Origin: an uncultured Planctomycetota bacterium
Lineage (GTDB): Bacteria; Planctomycetota; Phycisphaerae; Phycisphaerales; UBA5793
Reading direction: 5' to 3'
DNA length: 64,000 nucleotides
Assembly: GCA_900696685.1 (NCBI GenBank)
Contig: CAADHA010000031.1
Coordinates: forward strand, 1 to 64,000
A program made the position numbers and the translations under genes. The notes under the pieces were generated by a model. It was not told where the DNA came from, did no database searches, and saw only the letters and a list, made by a program, of their open reading frames with translations. Shown in pieces: positions 27,673 through 36,367 of the stretch; within the stretch, counting starts at the first letter, position 1; every line of letters begins with the position of its first letter.

Positions 27673-28030
27673 GTGGGATTCTCCGGGCGGCACTTCTTCC
27701 GCTTTGCACAACGTGTGAGCCGCGGCCCTCGTTCGTCGTGGATGGATCCGCATACTCAGTGGACACGGCTCACAGACGGAATGATAGCGGGCGGATCTGT
27801 TCAAGAGAAATCAGACTGCCGATAATGATTGCGATATCGGCCTGAAAAGGTCTTTTTAGGCCCTTTTTCAAACCCCCTTCAAGGAGGTCACGTGTCGGCA
27901 CAATCTGCGGCTTCGCCGCAACGTAGTCCGGACACCATGCAGTGTAAGGGGTCGGCCTGCGATCGGTCGATTTATTTTGCTGAACGAGTTTGCACGATCA
28001 CCCTCCAACGAAGCAGAACAGGTACTACGG
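27673..28030. other. divergent intergenic region, 358 bp
   Basis: This lies between the HtrA-like gene (minus) and the methyltransferase (plus). It contains a plus-strand terminator-like hairpin (separate entry) and, 13 bases after its T tract, a strong AAGGAGGT (27881-27888) followed by GTG at 27892. That GTG opens a frame running to 28173 inside the methyltransferase in another phase. No recognisable protein results, so I do not call it a gene. Confidence 0.5.
27839..27868 (+). terminator. intrinsic terminator/attenuator-like hairpin
   Basis: GGCCTGAAAA and TTTTTAGGCC pair in a ten-base stem (one G-T) around a GGTC loop, and CTTTTTC follows directly. It is a good rho-independent terminator on the plus strand. 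There is no plus-strand gene upstream to end, since the HtrA-like gene lies on the minus strand. It could therefore attenuate a leader of the methyltransferase transcript or block antisense transcription. Confidence 0.55.
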
Positions 28031-28960
28031 ATGCCGCTCAAACTGCCTTCCCGCTACTCCAAGACCGTCAAACAAACGCTCCACTGGCTCATACCCTCCG
28101 AACTCGTGGATCATCCGGAAAATGCTCGCGGCGAATCGCAGTATCTTCTGCAACATGCCCGAAGGTTGCATGATTCACTGACGCGACTGCCGCCTGCCGC
28201 CGGTCTGCGTCAGCGCTGTCTTGTGGTCGGATCGTGGGGGCTTGAAGTGCCGTACCTGATGGACATGCTCGGCTGGCGGGATGTGATCTGCCTGTGCCCG
28301 CCCAATTCCCGGCCGGGTATTCGTCAGAAACGCAGACGGATTCACCCGAATGGCACGAAGGAATACGAGTTCACCCTGATCGAACACGACCTTGAGTCTG
28401 GCGCCTGGCCATTCGAGGACGAGAGTTTTGATCTGGCCGTCTACTGGGGCTGCCTGGAGCACATGCGGCATGATCCGGAGTTCTCGCTTTACGAGCTCAA
28501 TCGAGTGTGTGCGCCCGGAGCGACGGTGAGTCTGCTGACCGACAATGCCGTCAGCTTCCAGGCGACGCACAGTCTTCTTCGAGGTGAGCCGATGCCGATG
28601 CGCCTGCACTGGCCGGCCGCACAGGTGAGCTGGCGGCATTATTCCCCGCGAGAGGTCGCCGAGCTGCTCGAAGGTACGGGATGGCGAGTGGACGTGCTGA
28701 CGTCGATCGTTCCCGATCCTCCGGTATATTGGAAATGGTGGAAGCGATGGCTGTTTCGCCGGATCGTGGCCGGTCAACGTCGCGGCTTCGGCCTCAGTGA
28801 ACCTTTCTGGAATGCCTTTCTTCTGGCGCATGCCGTGAAGGTCGCGCCGCCGACTCGAAACTATCCTTCCTGGCTCTATGTGGATGAGAAGGTGCGCCGC
28901 CTGAAGATGGAGATGATCGAGATGGTCTCCCGAAGACCGGGCGCGCTCGTCTCAGCTTGA
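28031..28960 (+). CDS. SAM-dependent methyltransferase (class I)
   Basis: The 309-aa product has a Rossmann-type methyltransferase core: motif I variant CLVVGSWGLEVPYL, then FEDESFDLAVYWGCLEHM and ELNRVCAPGATVSLLTDN, all typical of methyltransferase type 11/12. The C-terminal 100 residues are basic and Trp-rich (PPVYWKWWKRWLFRR). ATG 28031 has AGG eight bases upstream; a TTG at 27977 would add 18 residues. Glycosyltransferases lie within 3 kb, so it may act on a glycan or sugar nucleotide, but this is only context. Its end overlaps the convergent next gene by nine bases. Confidence 0.85.
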   Translation: MPLKLPSRYSKTVKQTLHWLIPSELVDHPENARGESQYLLQHARRLHDSLTRLPPAAGLRQRCLVVGSWGLEVPYLMDMLGWRDVICLCPPNSRPGIRQKRRRIHPNGTKEYEFTLIEHDLESGAWPFEDESFDLAVYWGCLEHMRHDPEFSLYELNRVCAPGATVSLLTDNAVSFQATHSLLRGEPMPMRLHWPAAQVSWRHYSPREVAELLEGTGWRVDVLTSIVPDPPVYWKWWKRWLFRRIVAGQRRGFGLSEPFWNAFLLAHAVKVAPPTRNYPSWLYVDEKVRRLKMEMIEMVSRRPGALVSA

Positions 28961-30010
28961 TGCCTTTGGAGGATGTCCTTCCGTGTGAACCGCGCGAATC
29001 TCCTTGCGCAGACGCGAAAGCGCCGAACGCACGATTTCGAGGAAGCGATCCACCTGCACCTGTGCGGCCTTCGGCGGCCGGTGAAACTCACTCAACAGCT
29101 CGACCAGCTCCAGAATGACGCCGCCGAGCCACTCGGCGTCGTGCGCCTGGACAGCTTCCACGGCTCTCAGGTAGTCCGCCTCGGCGCGGTGAAAGGCCTC
29201 CTGATCGTGGGGCAGCGATCGCGCCACGCGATGAAAGTGGTGAACCCGCTCGGCGAGTCTGCTGATTTCCGCGGCGACTTCGCGCTCTCGCGCAAGCAGC
29301 TTCGCGGCCAGGACGCGGTCTTCGTGTCGGTCCGACGCATGTTGTATCTGCGAGCGAATGCGGTCGAACTGCGCATCCGGCAGCAGATCGGGATGCATGG
29401 CGTGAATCGATGCCAGTCGTCGAATCGCGCGGCTGGCGTGCATCTCGTCGCCCTTGGCGGCGGCCTCCGCGGCTCGCCGGGCGACTTCCTCGACATGTTT
29501 CTGGAAAGCTCTGCGCCGTTCGACGAGATGTTCCAGCTCGTCTCGATAGTGCTGCGGATCGTCGGGCGCACAGAGCGACGGGTGATGCGTCCAGATGCTC
29601 TCCAGCTTCTGCAATGCTCCACGGGCCTCGGCCTCGTGAAAGTGAGACACCGCGTCGTGGAACTGGCGCTGCACGATGGTCAGCAGCGATCGGGCCTCGG
29701 CTTCCGGATTGCCGCGAGGGGCGAAGGACGACTTCCCTTCACTCGCGACGGGAGCGGCGATCGTCGGATGGGGTGCAAGATGGGGTTCGTTCTGTCGGAA
29801 GAGGGCCTCTCGCTCGGCAATGACGCCCTGCAACATGCTGCGAAGCGCGGGGTCCTGCTGGACCTGCGGGTAGGATAGCACCCGGTTCTTGGCCTGATTG
29901 AAGGAGACGCGATTTCCCGCTTCTCGCAGGAGTTCGGCGCGCAAGTGCTCAAACGCGGCCTCGCGCCGCTTCACAACGGTCGGATGCTCGTGATGCCGGC
30001 GGTCAGGCAT
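28952..30010 (-). CDS. hypothetical His/Glu-rich helical protein
   Basis: The 352-aa product has no recognised domain. It is almost wholly helix-forming with many charged heptads (for example LVERRRAFQKHVEEVARRA and LAAKLLAREREVAAEISRL), and it is rich in His, Ala, Arg and Glu. It has no signal peptide or membrane segment, so a cytoplasmic coiled-coil protein is likely. ATG 30010 has AGGG seven bases upstream. It lies convergent with the methyltransferase and about 50 bp downstream of the DUF2304 gene on the same strand. Confidence 0.7.
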   Translation of the reverse strand: MPDRRHHEHPTVVKRREAAFEHLRAELLREAGNRVSFNQAKNRVLSYPQVQQDPALRSMLQGVIAEREALFRQNEPHLAPHPTIAAPVASEGKSSFAPRGNPEAEARSLLTIVQRQFHDAVSHFHEAEARGALQKLESIWTHHPSLCAPDDPQHYRDELEHLVERRRAFQKHVEEVARRAAEAAAKGDEMHASRAIRRLASIHAMHPDLLPDAQFDRIRSQIQHASDRHEDRVLAAKLLAREREVAAEISRLAERVHHFHRVARSLPHDQEAFHRAEADYLRAVEAVQAHDAEWLGGVILELVELLSEFHRPPKAAQVQVDRFLEIVRSALSRLRKEIRAVHTEGHPPKASS

Positions 30011-30063
30011 TTCGATACCCTAGCAGCCGACGGTCAGTGTTTCCCGGCCCGATTGCGCGCGAG

Positions 30064-30435
30064 TCAGGAAGACGACGAAGGCGGTCGCGCGGCGCCCTGC
30101 TCCGGGCTGGACTGGGCCTCAAGAATCGCCAGATGCCGCACGAGCCGGGTCATATCCCGACGCAGGTGCCGCAGTCGGATGTAGGTCATCCAGAAGCCGA
30201 TCATCATCACCACGACGGCACAGTAGAAGACGAGATCAGCGCCGCGGCCGATACCAAGGGCGTGCGCCGCTTTGACGGTGAGCTGCGGCCAGAGCGTGGC
30301 CGCAGCAGCAAGCACGCACAAGGCGCACCAGACGAAGCCCTCCTTTCGGCTGGACCAGCCACGCAGCAGTGCCGTGAGACTGGCGACGAAGAGGATTCCC
30401 AGGACCGCGAGGATCAGAACTTGCAAGCCGTTCAT
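30064..30435 (-). CDS. DUF2304-type small membrane protein
   Basis: The 123-aa product has three hydrophobic segments (about 5-23, 36-52, 67-83), then a basic stretch YIRLRHLRRDMTRLVRHLAI that resembles the conserved end of DUF2304 proteins, and a disordered Pro/Ser tail. DUF2304 genes are typically found directly after DPM1-like GT2 genes, as here: its ATG overlaps the glycosyltransferase stop (ATGA at 30432-30435). It is presumably a membrane partner of that enzyme. Confidence 0.8.
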   Translation of the reverse strand: MNGLQVLILAVLGILFVASLTALLRGWSSRKEGFVWCALCVLAAAATLWPQLTVKAAHALGIGRGADLVFYCAVVVMMIGFWMTYIRLRHLRRDMTRLVRHLAILEAQSSPEQGAARPPSSSS

Positions 30436-31151
30436 CGTAAGACCCTTCCGAGCAGGTAGTGCAGGGCGATCTTGACCGCGCCGCGGGAGGATTGCCCCTT
30501 GGCGCGGGAGTACTCTGTGTATCGGATTGTGACGGGTACTTCCATGTAGGCCAACCCGCTGCGGGCGATCTGATCGATCAGTTCGCTTGCATGAGCCATG
30601 CCGTCCAGAGTAATCTCGATCTTCTGCGCCGCGCGCCGGCGAAAGGCCCGCAGACCGTTATGCGTGTCCGTCAATTTTGCCCCGCTGGTCAACCGGGTAA
30701 AGAGCACGCCGAGTTGCAGGAGGATTCGCCGCGATGCCGGCAGGTCCAGCGCCTCCCCGAGAAAACGGGAGCCCAGGGCGATGTCGCACCGGCCGCGGAC
30801 GATCGGCTCCAGCAGTCGCCGGATGTCGGCCACGTCATGCTGCCCGTCGGCGTCAAAGGTAACGACGTACTCTGCCCCGCGTTGCAGCGCATACTCGATG
30901 CCTGTCTGAATCGCCGCCCCTTGTCCGCGATTGACGGCATGTCGCAGTACGCAGGCCCCCGCGCCACGGGCGATCGCTGCTGTCTCGTCACTGGAGCCGT
31001 CGTCGACCACGATGACATTCGGATACACTCGCCGAAGCTGCTCGACCACTCGCCCCACGCAGGCGGCTTCGTTATACGCCGGCACCACCACAAACACCGT
31101 GTCACGGATCTGGTCAGGATCGCCCGATTGCGTCATGGCTGAGTTGTTCAT
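30432..31151 (-). CDS. GT2 polyprenyl-phosphate glycosyltransferase (DPM1-like)
   Basis: This 239-aa GT-A fold enzyme shows VVVPAYNEAACVGRVVEQL, VIVVDDGSSDETAAIA, NRGQGAAIQTGIEYAL and the metal-binding DADGQHD, followed by GSRFLGEALDLPASRR and TDTHNGLRAF, the DPM1/DPG-synthase pattern. It likely transfers a sugar from a nucleotide donor to a polyprenyl phosphate, making the donor used by GT-C enzymes such as those encoded at 31.4-36.3 kb. It lacks C-terminal membrane helices, and the overlapping DUF2304 gene may supply them. A second Met at 31136 is an alternative start. Confidence 0.9.
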   Translation of the reverse strand: MNNSAMTQSGDPDQIRDTVFVVVPAYNEAACVGRVVEQLRRVYPNVIVVDDGSSDETAAIARGAGACVLRHAVNRGQGAAIQTGIEYALQRGAEYVVTFDADGQHDVADIRRLLEPIVRGRCDIALGSRFLGEALDLPASRRILLQLGVLFTRLTSGAKLTDTHNGLRAFRRRAAQKIEITLDGMAHASELIDQIARSGLAYMEVPVTIRYTEYSRAKGQSSRGAVKIALHYLLGRVLR

Positions 31152-31400
31152 GGTGCGTTTCTCGGACGCATAACTCGGACACGGGCAGGCCGGAGCCGAC
31201 TGTCAGATACGAAGTTCCCGCCGGTGGATCGTACCCGCGCAGGTGATGACTTTCCAACGTATCGGCACAGCTTCGGTCCGGTATCAATCGGTCGGCTGAT
31301 GGAGCCGCATGAAGGTGCTGTGTGTCGCACGTGCCGACTTCGAATTGCTGTTTATACTGCTCTGGTCCGGTGCCAGCGGACGAGGCGAAGGCAGTCGGTC

Positions 31401-33485
31401 ATGACGAAAACCGAGAAGCGAAAAGTGCAACACTCAGAGCAGCTTAACGGTCATGAGTCGGAAGTGCCCGCACTCCTGCGCGGCCTTCTCGTGGCGGCCT
31501 TGCTCAGTGCGGTCGCGGCGGCCTATGCCAACAGCTTCGACGGCGTCATGCTTTTTGATGATTACTACATCATCCAGAACGAAGCCCGGCTGGACCCGAT
31601 TGACTGCAAAGCCGTATTGGCATCGCCGCGGCCGGTCGTCGATTTCTCGCTGGCGCTGAATCACGCCGCCGGGGGGCTGGAGCCGTGGGGGTATCACCTG
31701 GTCAATCTCGTTATTCATCTGCTTGCCACACTCACGCTGTATGGTCTGGTGCGGCGTAGTCTGTGCGCTCCAGCATTGAAAGGGCGATTCACGCCGGGTG
31801 AAGCCGCAGGCATCGGTTTCGCTGTCGCGCTGCTCTGGGGGCTGCACCCGCTCCAGACGCAGAGCGTCACCTACATCATTCAGCGGGCCGAGTCGATGAT
31901 GGGTCTTTTCTACATGCTTATGTTGTACGCCATCGCCCGTGCGAACGAACCGACCGCAACGATGCAGGATGGAGGACCGGCGAAGCATCGTCCGATCGGC
32001 TGGTTCTTTGTGGCTGTCGTATCCTGCGCACTGGGGATGCTGACCAAGCAGGTCATGGTAACCGCGCCACTGGCGGCACTTCTCTACGATCGGGCGTTGT
32101 GGCAAACATCGTGGCGCGATGCGTGCGCGAAGCATGGCCTGCTCTACGTCGGGCTCCTGTCGACATGGGCGATCCTTCTGCTGACCGGGGTTGTTCAGGG
32201 TGTCCTCGAAGTCTCTCCCGAGGCCGGTTCCACGGTCGGTTTCGGTCTCCCGACGATCACCTGGCAGCAATACGCGCTGACGCAACCGGCCGTGCTGCTT
32301 CATTACCTGCGGCTGGTTCTCTGGCCGCATCCCCTCTGCATGGATCACGACTGGCCGATCGTCGTCAGGTGGCAGGACGCCGCGCTGCATGGTGTCATCA
32401 TCGTGACACTTTTGACGGCTTGCCTGTGGGCCTGGCGACGCAGGTCCGCGCCGGCCTTTGCCGGCCTGATGTTCTTCCTGTTGCTGGCGCCAACGTCCAG
32501 TTTCATCCCCATCCGCGATGTGATCTTCGAACATCGCATGTACCTGCCGCTGGCCGCGGTGCTGGTCCTGCTCGTGATCGGCGGCTACCGGCTGCTGCAG
32601 AGGTGTTTCCGTCAGATCGGGCCACGAAATCGACCGACCGGTGCTGCCGCCGCTCTGTTAATTGCAGTAGCCATCATGCTGGGCACGATGACCCACCTTC
32701 GCAATCGGGATTATCATAGCCGCCTGGACATGTGGACATCGGTGCTGGCGATCTATCCCGACCATCCACGAGCACACAACAACCTCGCCGTGGCCCTGAG
32801 TGAAGTGCATCGCTATGAAGAATCGGTCCGACATTTTTCGAGAGCCATCGAGCTGGAGCCGACCTTTCTGCCGGCCTACACGAGCATCGCACAGGACCTC
32901 GTTCGGCTTGGTCGCAGCGAGGAAGCTGAGCCCTATTATCGCAAGGCGGCCGAGTTGCAACCGAACGACTGGTCAGCCGCGTACAATCACGGTTCGGTTC
33001 TCTTTGATTTACGCCGCTACCAGGAATCGGAGCTGGCACTGAGAAACGCCCGATCGATCGATCCAGGCGAACTGCCCGCCTGCATCATGCTGTCAAATGC
33101 ATTGAGTCAGCAGTCGCGCCATGCAGAAGCGCTGGAGGAACTACGCTCGGGACTCGATGCCGCAAGACCCGGCACGCCCGATGACGTGTTCGCCAAGGCC
33201 CGCTTCAATCTGGCCAACACGCTGGCCCGCCTCAGCCGTTTCGCCGATGCAACGGAGGAATACCGGGAGGCGATCCGGCTCAATCCCGCTCACTACGAGG
33301 CCCGCTACGGTCTTGGCTACGCGCTGCGACAGATGGGCATGATCGAAGCCGCGCGGGAGGCCTACGAAGCGGCGCTGGCCATTCGCCCGGACTATGCGCC
33401 GGCGCGCGCAGCCCTCGACGCACTGGGTACGTCTGCACATCAACCCGTCGGGAATCCTCCCGGAAAGGATGGCCAGGTTGACTGA
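31401..33485 (+). CDS. GT-C-like membrane protein with C-terminal TPRs (TMTC-like)
   Basis: The 694-aa product has an N-terminal helix, then a luminal loop DGVMLFDDYYIIQN typical of GT-C/DUF1736 proteins. About ten membrane spans run to residue 430, including HPLQTQSVTYIIQRAESMM. The C-terminal 240 residues hold about six TPRs (for example PDHPRAHNNLAVALSEVHRY and PAHYEARYGLGYALRQMG). The architecture matches bacterial relatives of TMTC O-mannosyl-type proteins, so surface protein glycosylation is a reasonable inference. ATG 31401 has AAGG upstream; an open frame from 31224 adds a Cys/Arg-rich leader and is less likely. Confidence 0.85.
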   Translation: MTKTEKRKVQHSEQLNGHESEVPALLRGLLVAALLSAVAAAYANSFDGVMLFDDYYIIQNEARLDPIDCKAVLASPRPVVDFSLALNHAAGGLEPWGYHLVNLVIHLLATLTLYGLVRRSLCAPALKGRFTPGEAAGIGFAVALLWGLHPLQTQSVTYIIQRAESMMGLFYMLMLYAIARANEPTATMQDGGPAKHRPIGWFFVAVVSCALGMLTKQVMVTAPLAALLYDRALWQTSWRDACAKHGLLYVGLLSTWAILLLTGVVQGVLEVSPEAGSTVGFGLPTITWQQYALTQPAVLLHYLRLVLWPHPLCMDHDWPIVVRWQDAALHGVIIVTLLTACLWAWRRRSAPAFAGLMFFLLLAPTSSFIPIRDVIFEHRMYLPLAAVLVLLVIGGYRLLQRCFRQIGPRNRPTGAAAALLIAVAIMLGTMTHLRNRDYHSRLDMWTSVLAIYPDHPRAHNNLAVALSEVHRYEESVRHFSRAIELEPTFLPAYTSIAQDLVRLGRSEEAEPYYRKAAELQPNDWSAAYNHGSVLFDLRRYQESELALRNARSIDPGELPACIMLSNALSQQSRHAEALEELRSGLDAARPGTPDDVFAKARFNLANTLARLSRFADATEEYREAIRLNPAHYEARYGLGYALRQMGMIEAAREAYEAALAIRPDYAPARAALDALGTSAHQPVGNPPGKDGQVD

Positions 33486-34506
33486 AGCAGGCGCCTCGAA
33501 GGTCAGCATGGTGATTCCCGGTCGCAATTGCGCCGGCACGATCCGCGCATGCCTCGATGCCTCGACAGCGATTCTCCGTGCCGAAAACACGGCACTGGCG
33601 GAAATCATCTTCGTCGATGACGCGTCGACCGATCAGACCGCGCAGATTGTGTCGGCGTATCCGGTCCGGCTGCTTCGCGGAAACAGCGGCGGCCCAGGTG
33701 CGACACGAAATATCGGTTGGCGCGCGGCGCAGCACGCGCTGGTCTGGTTCGTGGATTCCGATTGCGTGCCGGAGCCGCATGCCCTGTCGCGTTTGCTGCC
33801 TCACCTGAGCGACCCCTCCGTTGGCGGGGTCGGCGGCAGCTATGGGAATGAACACCCACATTCGCTCCTTGCCTGCCTGATTCATGAGGAAATCATCACC
33901 CGGCATCGCCGCATGCCTGTCGATGTCAATTTCCTCGGCGGCTTCAACGTGCTCTATCGGCGCGAAGCACTCGAAGCAGTCGGCGGATTTGACGAGTGCG
34001 AATTCAACGGCCCCGGTTCGCCCGGAGCGGAAGACGCGGAACTGGCCTACCGAATTCATGCAGCGGGATATCGCCTGCGCTTCGAGCCCGAGTCGCGCGT
34101 AGGCCACCACCACCCGACGAAGCTGATTCGATACCTGCGCTCGCAACGGCATCATGGCTACTGGCGTGTGTTTCTCCATCTGCGACACCGAAGCACGGCC
34201 GGTGGCGATGCCTACAGCGGACTTCTCGATCATGCGCAGCCGCCGCTGGCACTGCTGATGCTCGCCTCTCTGCCCACGCTCGCCTGGCCAGCATTGCGTT
34301 GGATCGCTCCGCTGACGGCGGCGTTGCTCTTCGCGGCCCAGTGGCCCGGCACGTTGCAGCTGATCCGTCAGTCGGGCAATTGGTCGAATCTCGCCTTCGC
34401 AGGATTAGGGTTCATCCGCGCGATCTGGCGCGGCATCGGTATGGTGCAGGGAATCTGCGCGTACCCCTTCCGGCGAAGGCCCGCCCGCCCGGAGGTTCGA
34501 CCATAG
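33469..34506 (+). CDS. family 2 glycosyltransferase
   Basis: This 345-aa GT2 protein shows SMVIPGRNCAGTIRACLDA, EIIFVDDASTDQTAQI, GPGATRNIGWRAAQ, the metal-binding FVDSDCVP, GGFNVLYRREALEAVGGFDE and the acceptor-side GAEDAELAYRIH. Two C-terminal hydrophobic helices (about 255-290) suggest membrane attachment. The start is uncertain: ATG 33469 lies right on AAGG, while TTG 33478 (overlapping the upstream TGA) has that AAGG at better spacing. It sits between two GT-C-like genes on the same strand with no gap, so the three are likely co-transcribed. Confidence 0.9.
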   Translation: MARLTEAGASKVSMVIPGRNCAGTIRACLDASTAILRAENTALAEIIFVDDASTDQTAQIVSAYPVRLLRGNSGGPGATRNIGWRAAQHALVWFVDSDCVPEPHALSRLLPHLSDPSVGGVGGSYGNEHPHSLLACLIHEEIITRHRRMPVDVNFLGGFNVLYRREALEAVGGFDECEFNGPGSPGAEDAELAYRIHAAGYRLRFEPESRVGHHHPTKLIRYLRSQRHHGYWRVFLHLRHRSTAGGDAYSGLLDHAQPPLALLMLASLPTLAWPALRWIAPLTAALLFAAQWPGTLQLIRQSGNWSNLAFAGLGFIRAIWRGIGMVQGICAYPFRRRPARPEVRP

Positions 34507-36345
34507 ATGTATCTCTCGCTTCTATTCTGGTTCGGCCTGATCCTGCCGGGCTACATGGTCATTCGACACATCGTCCCGGGACAGCTTCGCTGCGGTCTTC
34601 CCGGCGCTATCGCGCTGTCATGGCTCGCGATGATGGCGATTCTCTCACCGGTATCGATTCTCTGCTACGTCTTCGGGGCGCCGCTCTGGATCTTTTCTGG
34701 TGCCTGCCTGCTCGCCGTCATCGCGTCTGTCGTGGTGATGTTTCGTAGGCGGTGGTGGGGGCAACTCGGCGGCCTGCTCGCCGCTGCCGCCTGCATTGAA
34801 CTTGTCATTGTCTTGGCAGATCTCTTTCTCGGCGCCTGGATCGGCGCATTCTTCGGCGGTGACGCGCTTGTTCATCTCGCCAGAATCCGATACCTGCTCG
34901 ATCACTGCGTCCTGTCAAACGTGGACCCGTTCATCGCGCAGCCGCATTTCTTCCCGATCTACCACACCAACCTGTTGCACGCACTCTACGCAGCCGCCAG
35001 TCAGCTCACCGGCATCGACCCCTACAGCGTCTGGTTTGTCAGTCTGGCCTGGGGCAAGCTCCTGATCGTCTGTGGCGCGTACTACCTGGCCTGGCGAATC
35101 TTCGACCATCCGTGGGCCGGCTGGATCGCCGCGATCTTCGTCGTCGCTGCCCGCGGGACGGTCACCTTTACGATCTACCCCAATCAACTCGCGCCGTTCT
35201 GGCTGCTGCCGGTGATGTTCGGCGTGGCCATCGGCGCCGTGCGCGAGGGCTTCGATCGGTGGACCGTTGTCCTGCTGGCCGCCGGCTCGCTGGTCCTCGG
35301 GCAACTGCACGGGCTTTATGTGATCTTCGCGATCATGCTCCTGGGACCGGTTCTCGTGGTCGTGGCCATGCTACGATTTTCCCGATCTAGACCCGATCGA
35401 GTGCACGCGCTGCTGGCGGTGCTCGTACTCGCGACCGGGTTACCGTTTGTCGTCATAACGCAATGGAAGACGGTCTCACCGCCGCTGCCCGAAAAAGTGG
35501 ATGGCTCACTTGTACGGGTGACAGCAAACGATCCGGCTTCCGGGTTCATTCCTGCGGGAGATCGCTGGCTCCTGCGCGATCCCAAAGTTGTGGCGGAGTC
35601 GATCGGCGGCCTGCCGGGCGTGATGATTCTCTGCGCTGCTGTGCTTCTGGGGATCACCGGCCCTCGACGACTGGAAGTGCTGCTGATGCTGGGGATCGTG
35701 GCGCCTGGCGCTGCGGTGATGTTCATCCCGCCGGTCTGTGCCTTCCTGTTGGAAAGAGCCGGAGAGGGATGGATCCTCCAGCGATTGGATGTGGTCTTCC
35801 AGATCGGGCTTTGCGTGATAGCAGGTCCTGCTGTAGGGCTGAGTCTGCACACATGGATGCCGCACCGTGCTATTCGCGTGGGGTTCGTCGCCCTGGTGCT
35901 GCTGCTGGCTGGCTGTCTCTCCGGCGGCGCCGATGCCTGGACCTGGCGCGAGGTTTATACCGTCGCCAAGAGTCCGTATGCCGCGCGTACCTCCGCACCG
36001 CGCGCCGTGATCATGATCCGGGAGTTTCTTGCGGAACACATGCCACCGGGCAGTGTCGTATTGACCTCACCGGTGATGGGGATGCAGCTTGTACAGGCAT
36101 ACGACTGCCACATCGTGGCATCGATCAGCGCCAGCAACGGTGTGCCGGACATGCAGGAGCGCCTGCGCGATCTGATGAGGATGCTGGCCGGTGATACCCC
36201 GTGGGAGGAGCGTCGCCGTCTGCTGCACAAGTACGAGGCGCGCCACTTTTTCCCGCATGAAACTCCGATCGAGTGGACCGTCGGCCACGTCGAAGCGCAC
36301 TGGCTGATGCGCCCCTTCATCCTGGCCAGACTTAAGCTGGACTGA
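34507..36345 (+). CDS. multi-spanning GT-C-like membrane protein
   Basis: The 612-aa protein has about 12-13 hydrophobic helices. After the third helices a loop GGDALVHLARIRYLLDHC appears, like the acidic first loop of GT-C glycosyltransferases. The C-terminal 120 residues form a soluble domain with VLTSPVMGMQLVQAYDCHIV. It starts directly after the GT2 stop codon. A sugar transferase using a polyprenyl-linked donor is the likely role; the acceptor is unknown. Confidence 0.75.
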   Translation: MYLSLLFWFGLILPGYMVIRHIVPGQLRCGLPGAIALSWLAMMAILSPVSILCYVFGAPLWIFSGACLLAVIASVVVMFRRRWWGQLGGLLAAAACIELVIVLADLFLGAWIGAFFGGDALVHLARIRYLLDHCVLSNVDPFIAQPHFFPIYHTNLLHALYAAASQLTGIDPYSVWFVSLAWGKLLIVCGAYYLAWRIFDHPWAGWIAAIFVVAARGTVTFTIYPNQLAPFWLLPVMFGVAIGAVREGFDRWTVVLLAAGSLVLGQLHGLYVIFAIMLLGPVLVVVAMLRFSRSRPDRVHALLAVLVLATGLPFVVITQWKTVSPPLPEKVDGSLVRVTANDPASGFIPAGDRWLLRDPKVVAESIGGLPGVMILCAAVLLGITGPRRLEVLLMLGIVAPGAAVMFIPPVCAFLLERAGEGWILQRLDVVFQIGLCVIAGPAVGLSLHTWMPHRAIRVGFVALVLLLAGCLSGGADAWTWREVYTVAKSPYAARTSAPRAVIMIREFLAEHMPPGSVVLTSPVMGMQLVQAYDCHIVASISASNGVPDMQERLRDLMRMLAGDTPWEERRRLLHKYEARHFFPHETPIEWTVGHVEAHWLMRPFILARLKLD

Positions 36346-36367
36346 TGGTCGCCGGCGCGTGCAGCGG

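Noticed and set aside
27829-28173. 114-codon plus-strand frame using GTG 27892 behind AAGGAGGT
   Set aside because: It overlaps the methyltransferase in another phase and encodes no recognisable protein. It is kept only as a possible leader signal.
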